From positions 1 through 64,000 of IMG/VR virus record IMGVR_UViG_3300034106_006471: a stretch of 64,000 bases of DNA; one strand, written 5' to 3'. This DNA is from a virus. Shown here in pieces: positions 8,707-16,900 of the stretch (positions are counted from its first letter, which is position 1; each line of letters begins with the position of its first letter). The translations under genes were made by a program, and so were the position numbers. Below the pieces are notes generated by a model, which saw nothing but the letters and a program-made list of their open reading frames with translations, did not search any database and was not told the DNA's origin.

Positions 8707-9344
8707 AATTTTCTCTTTCTCTATTAGACAAAAATAGTGAAATAAGATCTGAAATTCTCAAAGCAATGAAAGAACATTTAGAATCTTCATTAACAAAAAC
8801 TATAAACTATATAGAGCCTAAAATTAGAATTTTAGTTAGACAAGCTATACACAATGAACCAGAATACTCTTCTTTGATCTCTGGAGATTTAAGAAAAGAA
8901 TTTGGTATCGCTGATGTTTCTAATGTTGATGTTGTAATTAATAAAGTAATCAACTCAATGAATATTAACAAAAAAAATATTAAAATTAATAATAGTGGAC
9001 TATCAGGAGGTATAACTTTAACAATTGTCCCTAGTGATTTTGCTGGTATTATTGATAACCCTAGCGCTTTTGTAATAGACAATGAAAGAGGATATAGCTT
9101 ACCTTGGTTAGAATGGCTTTTATTAAAAGGTGGAGAAATTATTGTAAGAAGTTTTGAGGTAGAATATGGGTCAAATCCTAAATCCAGATCAGGAGAGGCT
9201 CTAATGGTTAGTAGTAGTAAAAATTGGAGAGTTCCCGCACAATTTAGTGGAACTATCAGAAATAATTGGATAACAAGAGCCCTATCAACAACAGAAGATA
9301 AAATTTTACAAATTATACGATCAGGATTGGAGAATAGTTTATGA
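8703..9344 (+). CDS. Probable tail-completion/neck protein
   Basis: A 213-residue protein. The N-terminal third is a charged amphipathic helix (LKAMKEHLESSLTKTINYIE), followed by an alpha/beta middle with LPWLEWLLLKGGEIIVRSF at about 137-155 and a basic C-terminal helix. The pattern of long N-terminal helix plus mixed domain, encoded two genes before the tube, resembles HK97 gp10-type tail-completion proteins. The similarity is by layout and not by a signature. It overlaps its neighbours by four bases each. Confidence 0.45.
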   Translation: MKFSLSLLDKNSEIRSEILKAMKEHLESSLTKTINYIEPKIRILVRQAIHNEPEYSSLISGDLRKEFGIADVSNVDVVINKVINSMNINKKNIKINNSGLSGGITLTIVPSDFAGIIDNPSAFVIDNERGYSLPWLEWLLLKGGEIIVRSFEVEYGSNPKSRSGEALMVSSSKNWRVPAQFSGTIRNNWITRALSTTEDKILQIIRSGLENSL

Positions 9345-10279
9345 TAGGATTTCAACACATAGATAATATTAATGAAAAAAATGTTATTTCTTTACTTGAA
9401 GATAATATAAAGAGTTTTTTGGACTATAGCTTTTTAAAGGTTGGAGGATTTGTTAATTTAAATACTCCTACTAGTGGGTTATATTCCAATAGTTTTAATA
9501 AAATGGCCGTAGCATATGATCCTGTAAGGCCAAGCGGTTCGGTATGGGAGACATTTAGAAAAGATTGGGTTTATGAAACCGACATATGTCACAGTGGCAG
9601 ATGTCCAACAGCTATATCTGGCATTTTTCTAAATAATACATTTTTACCAGCTCCAACAGGAAATGGATCAAATTCTTATTTTATAGATTATCCTAATGGT
9701 AATATAGTTTTTTCAAGTCCAAAAGCTTCATCTTCAAATTTAGCCCTTAATTATTCATACCGAAATATTCAAGTTTATAAAGCTAATGAAAGTTCTTGGT
9801 GGACCGAATTACAAAGATATCACTATGACAGCTCAAACATGAATAAAACTAGTGGCCAACTAAAAATAGGAAATCACAAGATCCAGCTACCGTGCATAAT
9901 AATAGAAACTACTAATAGAACCTCTCAAGAAGCTTATGAATTAGGAAATACTAAAAATATTATTAATCAAGATCTGCTATTACATATTTACTCTGAAAAT
10001 TTAATACAACGTAATAATATTGTTGATATTTTAATACTACAAAAAGATAATCAAAATTATTTATATAATCTTAATAAAATTATAAAAGATCAAAAATGGC
10101 CATTAAATAATAATGGATCTATTAATCCTAGTGGCTTAGATTATGATCAAATATTGTCTGACACTAATTACTTAGCTAATACTTATTATATTAGTAATTC
10201 TATTATAGGAGATATTGGTAGCATAAGTTCATTATTGCACTATGCTGTAGTTAGATGGACATTAAAAATATATCCATAA
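9341..10279 (+). CDS. Neck or tail-terminator-like structural protein
   Basis: A 312-residue protein. It has a segment rich in aromatic and Gly/Ser residues (SGSVWETFRKDWVYETDICH at about 66-85, then NGNIVFSSPKASSSNLALNYSY) typical of virion beta-structure, and an alpha/beta C-terminal half. I do not recognise a family by motif. As the last gene before the tail tube it could be the tail terminator, which caps the tube at the head side. It overlaps the upstream stop by ATGA and is followed by a 67-base gap, so a transcript or translation unit may end here. Confidence 0.4.
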   Translation: MIGFQHIDNINEKNVISLLEDNIKSFLDYSFLKVGGFVNLNTPTSGLYSNSFNKMAVAYDPVRPSGSVWETFRKDWVYETDICHSGRCPTAISGIFLNNTFLPAPTGNGSNSYFIDYPNGNIVFSSPKASSSNLALNYSYRNIQVYKANESSWWTELQRYHYDSSNMNKTSGQLKIGNHKIQLPCIIIETTNRTSQEAYELGNTKNIINQDLLLHIYSENLIQRNNIVDILILQKDNQNYLYNLNKIIKDQKWPLNNNGSINPSGLDYDQILSDTNYLANTYYISNSIIGDIGSISSLLHYAVVRWTLKIYP

Positions 10280-10346
10280 TTTGAATTAAAAAGGTGTATA
10301 CGTTCTTTAGATAATCGTACAATCTTAATTTCTAATGGAGATAACC

Positions 10347-11408
10347 ATGGCACAGAATAAGAGAATTTTTTATGCAACACAGGGCGTTAAGCTAACTCCA
10401 GTTAACGAAGCCGGAACAGCAGATAGTACAGCTATAATTCCTGGCGGCTTACAAAGTGCCGGCGTTAACACTAATTTTAATCTTGAAAAGATTTTTCAAC
10501 TAGGCCAACTTGAACTATATGATAGTATTGAAAATAATCCAGAAGTTGAAGTTACACTTAACAAAGTATTTGACGGTACAAAACCATTATTTCTTATCAC
10601 AATGGGTGGCACAACCGCTGTGACTAGTGGTAATCTTATTCAATTTCAAAATAATAGAGTAAACATGGATTTGTTTATTCACAAAGATACTAGTCAAGGA
10701 ACTGCTAGCACTACTGGAGTATCTAAGGTTAGTTGCACAGGATTATATGCTAGTAATTTTAGCTATACATTTCCAACAGATGGTAATGCCACAGAAGAAG
10801 TAACTCTACTAGGCACTAATAAAACTTGGACAGCTAATCCAACTAGTGCTAATCTTTTTGACTCACCAGCAACTAGTAAAGGTACTGCTAGACGTTGGAA
10901 GTTTGATAGAAGTCAGTGTGTATTTCCAGAAGGTGACGGAGCTATGCCAATTGGTTCTCCTTTAACTAACGTGACAGTTAGTTTTGATCTTGGTCGTGAA
11001 GCTGTTTATACTCTTGGCCAATATGAACCATATATGAGAAATGTTAATTTCCCAGTAGAAATTAGTACAGAAATTACCAGTTTGGCAATGGACGGAGACT
11101 TTATCAGTGTTAATGATGTTTTATATTCTTGCACAGGCACATCTGCTGTTAAGAACAAAGCTATTAAGCTTGTTGTTTGTGGTAGTGGTACTGGTGATAA
11201 ATTAGTAATTGATCTTGGAAATAAGAATAAGCTACAATCAGTTAATTATAGTGGTGGAGATACTGGTGGTGGTAATGTTGAGATTAGTTATAGCTTTACC
11301 ACAGATAATAGTTTCACCATGATCGCTAGTGGAACTTTCCGAACTGACGCTGTAGCCACCGCACTATCAACATTAGAACCAGTTCCATATACTTTTGATA
11401 ACAACTGA
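10347..11408 (+). CDS. Major tail tube protein
   Basis: A 353-residue protein starting at the ATG at 10347; GGAG at 10337-10340 is six bases upstream. An in-frame ATG at 10335 has no ribosome site. The start (MAQNKRIFYATQGVKLTPVN), the regular pattern of strands with Gly/Thr turns, and segments such as VTLNKVFDGTKPLFLITMGG and ASNFSYTFPTDGNATEEVTL fit a tail tube beta-barrel with an Ig-like addition near the C-terminus. It is encoded right after the neck genes and before the chaperones and tape measure, where the tube gene belongs. It would polymerise as stacked hexamers. No sheath gene precedes it, arguing for a non-contractile tail. Confidence 0.7.
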   Translation: MAQNKRIFYATQGVKLTPVNEAGTADSTAIIPGGLQSAGVNTNFNLEKIFQLGQLELYDSIENNPEVEVTLNKVFDGTKPLFLITMGGTTAVTSGNLIQFQNNRVNMDLFIHKDTSQGTASTTGVSKVSCTGLYASNFSYTFPTDGNATEEVTLLGTNKTWTANPTSANLFDSPATSKGTARRWKFDRSQCVFPEGDGAMPIGSPLTNVTVSFDLGREAVYTLGQYEPYMRNVNFPVEISTEITSLAMDGDFISVNDVLYSCTGTSAVKNKAIKLVVCGSGTGDKLVIDLGNKNKLQSVNYSGGDTGGGNVEISYSFTTDNSFTMIASGTFRTDAVATALSTLEPVPYTFDNN

Positions 11409-11465
11409 TTGTATTGATTAATAGTTAAAAGACAATTTATATTTAGGATTTTAGGAAATTATATT

Positions 11466-11618
11466 ATGGAAGAGTTATATTTGACGATAGGGAAATTATA
11501 TATGGATATACTTCATGCTCAGAAGTATATAGAAGCTCTTCAGAGCAGTATTAAAGAAAAGGATTCTACTATAGCGGATTTACGATTAGAACTTAAGAAT
11601 AATGCTAACCAGCAATGA
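11466..11618 (+). CDS. Small coiled-coil-like protein (50 residues)
   Basis: An intact short frame (MEELYLTIGKLYMDILHAQK and on) with AGGA nine bases before its ATG. It is almost entirely helical with Leu/Ile heptad spacing and a charged second half (IKEKDSTIADLRLELK). It fills most of the gap between the tube gene and the next gene and overlaps the latter by 17 bases. The good ribosome site, lack of any other gene here and coiled-coil composition support it being expressed. Function unknown; a small tail-assembly factor would fit the place. Confidence 0.55.
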   Translation: MEELYLTIGKLYMDILHAQKYIEALQSSIKEKDSTIADLRLELKNNANQQ

Positions 11619-12645
11619 TAAAGAAATTTTATTATATAGGATTTTATCTGGGGATAGTATATTTTGGTTTAATAATGAAAAATATATACTAAAATCACCA
11701 TCATTGGAAATTAGATATGAAGCATGTTTAATTTATGATACTATTATTAATGATGAAAAATTTCATGATTGGTTTAGAGAAGATAATGCTGAATTAATAA
11801 TGATGAGTTTAGGAATTTGGAATAACGAGACAAATAAAAATCTTAAAATGTTAGAACAAAAACTAGACAATCTTAAGGTTGATTTATTTACTAATTTTAT
11901 GATACCATCAAAAACTAAAAATATAAAAAGAGATATTAAAAACACTAAAAATAGTATTTATAAAATACATTCTACTAAGCAAAATTTTATATCTAATACA
12001 TTAGAAGGTTATGCTAATAGTATAAAAAATGAATATATTATATGCAATACTTTATATAAAAATTATAAATTAGTATTTGATAAAAAACAAAATTATCGAT
12101 CATTTAGTTTATTTAATAGCTTGGTACAAGAGATTGATAAGATTATGATTACTACAGAACAATTTAAAGAATTAGCAAGAGACAATATTTGGAAAAACTA
12201 TTGGAATAGCCATAAAGATAATAATTTATTTCAAGCTTCTATTATCGAATTAAGCGATGAGCAAAGAGCATTAATTAATATTAGTAAAATGTATGATAAT
12301 GTTTACGAGCATCCTGAGTGTCCTAGAGAAGCTATCATAAATGATGACGATGCTTTAGAAGGCTGGATGATTGTGCAGAGACGAAAGAATGAAGCAGCAA
12401 AGAAACAGAATGCTTTTGATAGTAATAATAATAATACTATGAAAAAAGCTGGTGAAGTATTTGTTATGGCAGAATCAGATGGTGATGTTGAGTCTATATT
12501 GGATATGAATACTATGGAGTCTCGCGCAAAATTAAATGAAAAATTAAAACATATCGATAGAGTTGGTGAAATTAATGATGGAGAGTTACCAGATGTACAA
12601 AGAGATATTCAACAAAGTATCAGAGAGGCTAATAAAAGGAAATAA
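11602..12645 (+). CDS. Tail-assembly-chaperone-like protein
   Basis: A 347-residue protein. Residues about 27-95 contain YILKSPSLEIRYEACLIYD and LGIWNNETNKNLKMLEQKL. They line up with EFLVKSPSLDNQREAQKVY and QGLWNSEKQAKFTTLQKEL of the 290-residue gene 0.3 kb downstream, so the two are paralogues. The middle is helical and Lys/Asn-rich; DDALEGWMIVQRRKNEAAKK at about 249-268 begins an acidic/basic C-terminal tail. In siphoviruses, genes between the tube and tape measure encode chaperones that bind the tape measure protein during tail assembly. The weak ribosome site suggests coupling to the overlapping 50-residue gene. Confidence 0.5.
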   Translation: MLTSNDKEILLYRILSGDSIFWFNNEKYILKSPSLEIRYEACLIYDTIINDEKFHDWFREDNAELIMMSLGIWNNETNKNLKMLEQKLDNLKVDLFTNFMIPSKTKNIKRDIKNTKNSIYKIHSTKQNFISNTLEGYANSIKNEYIICNTLYKNYKLVFDKKQNYRSFSLFNSLVQEIDKIMITTEQFKELARDNIWKNYWNSHKDNNLFQASIIELSDEQRALINISKMYDNVYEHPECPREAIINDDDALEGWMIVQRRKNEAAKKQNAFDSNNNNTMKKAGEVFVMAESDGDVESILDMNTMESRAKLNEKLKHIDRVGEINDGELPDVQRDIQQSIREANKRK

Positions 12646-12647
12646 TT

Positions 12648-12947
12648 ATGAATCAATATGAAAATAAACTAATCAAAGATATAGAAAAAAAGTGTACTAC
12701 TATAATGATAGGATCAATAGCAAGATTTGAAAAAATGTTTGGATATTTATGGGAAGATGACACAGAACAGTCTGATAAATATTATGATATGTGGCAGCAT
12801 GCACGACAGGATATATTGAATTTTGGAAACCATCATATCAGAGAAGCTATTGAGAATCTTTATAAACACTTTATGAACAATAAAGACAATAAGGAATATT
12901 CATACGAATTTCGTTTTAAAAATGATCAAAATCAGGAGAAAAAATAA
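12648..12947 (+). CDS. Small hypothetical protein between the chaperone genes
   Basis: A 99-residue, strongly charged helical protein (IARFEKMFGYLWEDDTEQSD in the middle, a Lys/Glu/Asn-rich end). AAAAGGAAA lies just upstream of its ATG, and its stop codon shares one base with the next ATG (TAATG). No family recognised. A tail-assembly accessory role is inferred from position. Confidence 0.5.
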   Translation: MNQYENKLIKDIEKKCTTIMIGSIARFEKMFGYLWEDDTEQSDKYYDMWQHARQDILNFGNHHIREAIENLYKHFMNNKDNKEYSYEFRFKNDQNQEKK

Positions 12948-13819
12948 TGAAGACCAAAACTTTTAAGGCTACTATTGACGGCGTAGAAAAAGAATTTTTA
13001 GTTAAGAGTCCTAGTTTAGATAATCAAAGGGAAGCTCAAAAGGTTTATAATCAAGCTTTTACTGATGCTATTAAAAGTAAGAGTGTTGTTAGGGCTAAAC
13101 TAGATGATTTACTGGAAGATCAAGGATTATGGAATAGTGAAAAACAGGCCAAGTTTACCACATTACAAAAAGAATTATTAGATGGTGAAAAAAGATTGGC
13201 CAAAGGCGGTTTTAGTCTTAATGAAGCTAAAGACCTGGCTATCAGAATGAAGCAAGTTAGGGATGAGATTAGAGATTTAATTAGCGTACGAACCAGCTTG
13301 GATAATCATAGTGCCGAAGGACAAGCGGATAATAATAGGTTTAATTATTTAGTTAGTGTTTGTGTGGTGTATAATGATACTAAAGAGCCTTATTTTAACA
13401 ATCTTGAGGATTACCTAAATAAATCCACAGAAGAGGTTGCTATTAAAGGCGCACAAAATTTGGCCAACATGCTTTATGGTCTGGATAATGATTATGAGAG
13501 TAATCTTCCGGAAAATAAGTTTTTGAAAAAGTATAAATTTATTGATGATAAGCTACGTCTAGTCGATAAAAAAGGAAGATTGATAGATAAAGAAGGAAGA
13601 CTTATCGACGAAAGCGGGCGCTTTATTGATGACAATGGTAATTTTGTTGATAAATACGGTAATCCTGTTGATAAAGATGGAGACTACATTGTTGAACAAC
13701 AACCATTCCTTGATGACAGCGGCAATCCTATAGTTTTGGACGAGGATAAAAAAGCAGATGACCAACCAAAAGAATCAGCAAAGACAGAAACCAAATCTGA
13801 CACAGAGGTTGTTGAGTAG
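12947..13819 (+). CDS. Tail-assembly-chaperone-like protein with aspartate/glycine heptads
   Basis: A 290-residue protein with a good AGGAGA site. Residues 15-110 share the KSPSL...EA..VY...LWN-S-E pattern with the 347-residue paralogue, and helices continue to about 190. Residues 199-247 are seven consecutive seven-residue units of the form (I/V)-D-x-x-G-x-x, e.g. LIDKEGR, FIDDNGN. The tail is acidic (DEDKKADDQPKES). Likely job: chaperone for the giant tape measure protein encoded next. The aspartate/glycine repeats could bind calcium or form a small beta-solenoid; which of these cannot be told from sequence. Confidence 0.55.
   Translation: MKTKTFKATIDGVEKEFLVKSPSLDNQREAQKVYNQAFTDAIKSKSVVRAKLDDLLEDQGLWNSEKQAKFTTLQKELLDGEKRLAKGGFSLNEAKDLAIRMKQVRDEIRDLISVRTSLDNHSAEGQADNNRFNYLVSVCVVYNDTKEPYFNNLEDYLNKSTEEVAIKGAQNLANMLYGLDNDYESNLPENKFLKKYKFIDDKLRLVDKKGRLIDKEGRLIDESGRFIDDNGNFVDKYGNPVDKDGDYIVEQQPFLDDSGNPIVLDEDKKADDQPKESAKTETKSDTEVVE
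13541..13687 (+). repeat. Seven 21-base units coding (I/V)D-x-x-G-x-x
   Basis: Seven in-frame units of 21 bases. The coding pattern is kept while synonymous positions vary (GGA/GGG/GGT, GAT/GAC), so this is an old repeat held by protein selection and not a recent slippage product. The first unit lacks the Gly, and later units gain Asn/Asp/Tyr. Confidence 0.7.
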
Positions 13820-13856
13820 TTTTAGTTGTTGTTTTGTTTTTTATTATTTTTTCTAT

Positions 13857-13894
13857 ATAATCCCTAGTCTTTCTTGCGAGAGATTAGGGATTAT
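13857..13894 (+). terminator. Strong hairpin just before the tape measure gene
   Basis: ATAATCCCTAGTCT (13857-13870) pairs with AGATTAGGGATTAT (13881-13894). That is a 14-bp stem with one G-U pair and a 10-base loop. A moderately U-rich stretch (TTATTTATTA) follows, and the upstream side is very T-rich. It could be a leaky terminator, an RNA-processing or stability hairpin, or a control on tape measure translation, since the AGGA site begins only six bases after the stem. A TATAAT at 13856-13861 with TTGTTT 16 bases upstream could be a weak promoter overlapping the left arm. Confidence 0.55.
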
Positions 13895-13912
13895 TTATTA
13901 GGATATATTTAT

Positions 13913-16900
13913 ATGGCAGCAGCATTTAATTTAACAGCTCAGCTTAATCTTAGAGGACCGAATAATGTAAATAAGATAGTATCCGACATTAGAAGACAAT
14001 TAGGAACTGTTAAGGGCGAGATTGATTTCAAGATTAATGCTACGGCAGCTAAAAATGTTACTCAATTAAATGCCGCAATTAAAAATTTAAATTCATCCTT
14101 GTTGGAAACGAGAAGTAATGCTGTCGCAGCAACAACAGCAATATCTGCATTTACCAATGTAGCATCATCAATAAACAATACTGCTTCTAAAACAGCCACA
14201 AATATTAGTAAAGCTTCTGTTGCTGTAAATAATTTATCTTCTTCAAGCAAAAAAGCTAAAGATGATTTGAGTGAGACTCGTACAGAAATGGAAGAGTTCG
14301 GTCGTCAAAGTGCTTTGGCGATTAGAAGATTTGCTGCTTTTACTGGAGTTACTAGCGTTATTTTTGGTTTGAGCAATGCTTTTAAACAAGCTTTTGGAGC
14401 ATTTGTAGAATTCGATAAAGCATTTATTAAATTACAACAAGTTACAGACAAAAGTGGAGCTGAACTACAAAGTCTATCTAAAGAAGTAACATCATTATCT
14501 GTTGGGCTTGGAATTGCCTCGTCAGACTTAATAGATGTTGCTCAAACATTAGCGCAAGCAGGATTAAGTGCCAAAGATACAGAGAAAGCTCTTAGAGCTT
14601 TGGCCTTAAGCGATTTAGCTCCTAGCTTTGATAGCATGAATGATACTGTAGAAGGTAGTATCGCTCTTATGAGACAGTTCGGGATTAGTGCTGGAGAATT
14701 AGAAAAAGTTTTAGGTAGTGTTAATGCTGTTGCTGCTGGTTTTGCTGTTGAGGCTAGCGATATTATCGCTGCTATTCAACGTACTGGTGGTGTGTTTGCT
14801 GCTGCTAGTAAAGGTGTTAGCGAAGGGTCTGATGCTCTTAATGAATTTATCGCTGTATTTACCAGTGTTCGCGCTACAACTCGTGAAAGCGCAGAAACTA
14901 TTGCTACAGGTTTGAGAACTATTTTTACTAGAATTCAAAGAGAAGGAACAATAGAAGCTCTTAGGGAGTTTGGAGTTACACTAACTGATGCAGAAGGTAA
15001 ATTCGTCGGAGCATATAAAGCAGTACAATTATTAAGTGAAGGATTATCTAGACTAGATCCCAGAGATATAAGATTTAGTCAGATAGTAGAGGAACTTGGC
15101 GGATTCCGTCAAATCGGTAAAGTTATTCCTCTTATCCAACAATTCGCAACTGCTCAAGAGGCTCTTAAAGTTGCTCAAGCAGGACAAGGAAGTTTAGCTA
15201 GTGATGCTATTAAAGCTCAGCTTAGTTTAGCTAATCAAATAAGTAAAGTGAGAGAAGAATTTTTAGCATTTGTAAGAGATATAGGAGGTAGTGATACGTT
15301 TCAAACTTTGGCTAAAACAACACTAGGGTTTGCTAGTGGGCTTATCAAAGTTGCATCTGCATTAAAAGGAGTATTACCAGTATTAGCTATACTTGGCCTA
15401 GGTAAAGCCGGTTCTGCTTTAACACAATTTGGAAGTGGTTTTATTGGAGGTCTTAAAAAGACTAAACCTGACAGTGCTATTCAATCACAAACAGGATCCT
15501 CTTCAGTTCTAGGATCAAGATCAGCAAGTTCTTCATCAAGAAATCAATCTATAGATTTTAGTCAAATAAATAATTCATTAAATAGTTTAGGAAATACTAT
15601 AGATAGTTTAATTTCTTCTCTTAATTCTTTAAATGGTTTATCGTCTGAATTAACAAATAACACAGCTTCATTAATAGCAAATACTGCTAGTATAGAATCT
15701 CTTACACAAGCTATTTCATCCATGAACTTGGGAGGAAGTAGTACATTGAGTAATGGTGGAAAAGTTTTAGGTTTTAATAAAGGAGGTATAGTTCCAGGCA
15801 GTGGCAGAGGAGATAAAGTTCCTGCTATGTTGGAACCGGGTGAGGTTGTTATGAGCAACCAAGCTGTCCAAAAATATGGAAGATCTAATTTAAACAGAAT
15901 GAATAGATTCGCTGGGGGAGGTAAAGTTATAATAGATTATCCAGAAGAGGAGGCTATAAGAACCCAATCTATAGATTCATCACTAGCAACAGCTATTAAT
16001 AGCGTTGGTAGTCAGCTATATCCTAAAACAAAAAAGATCAAAGGAACAACTGCTCAAAGTATGCCAAATTATGCTGGTGTAGTTGGTTCTATTTTTGAGG
16101 CCGGATTGGCGAGAGCCTCTGAGGAACCGTTTAAAGATGATAGAAAATTTTTCGATTTTCCAAAAGGAATAGATAACGTAAAAACATATAGTAGCTTGAC
16201 CGGTATAACCTCTGATGCTAAAAGAAATTTCGATAAAAATAAACCATTTTATGTAAATAATATTTTAAATAAAATTGGTAATACCCTAGGAGACAACATA
16301 AACTCATCTGCTCAAAACTTTGGTGTGGCAGTAATGAATAAAGGAGAAGATACAACATTTGATTGGACAGCTGATATGGTTAAAAATGCCCAAATTGATA
16401 AAAAATATTTGGGAGGAAAAATACAAAAATTTATGGCCGGATCACCGGGAGGAGTTAGAGTTGGTAGCGGCAAAGGAAGAGGAAAAACTGGAGCTAAAGG
16501 AGCTAGAGATATAATAGAACCTATTAGTAGCGAAACATACTTAAGGTGGGCAAAAGGAATATATGATGAATATGACGCTGATCCATCTTTAGTAATGTCT
16601 ATTGATGAATTGGGAGCAAGACTTCCCCCCGAAATAGCATTAGCTAATAGATTATTAAGTCAATATGCTCTAGAAACAGGAGGAGCAGGATTGAAGGTTG
16701 GTCAAAGATTTGTTAGAACGCCAAAAGAATTAATTACCGAAGACCTGAAGCCTTATCTTATCCCAGACCCCAACGATTCTTCTGAATTAGGATTTTATGA
16801 AGATATTATTGCTCGTATTGGTAAGGCCAAAGCTAAATCAGCAGCAGCTACAGCTAAATTAGGTAAACAAGCAGCATTAGGAGCAGCATCATCTCGCATA

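Noticed and set aside
12640-12950. Programmed frameshift between the tail chaperone genes
   Set aside because: The genes are separated by stops with their own ribosome sites, and I saw no heptamer slippery site near the ends.
13874-13912. TTG at 13874 as the tape measure start
   Set aside because: It is in the loop of the hairpin with no ribosome site; the ATG at 13913 has AGGA nine bases upstream.
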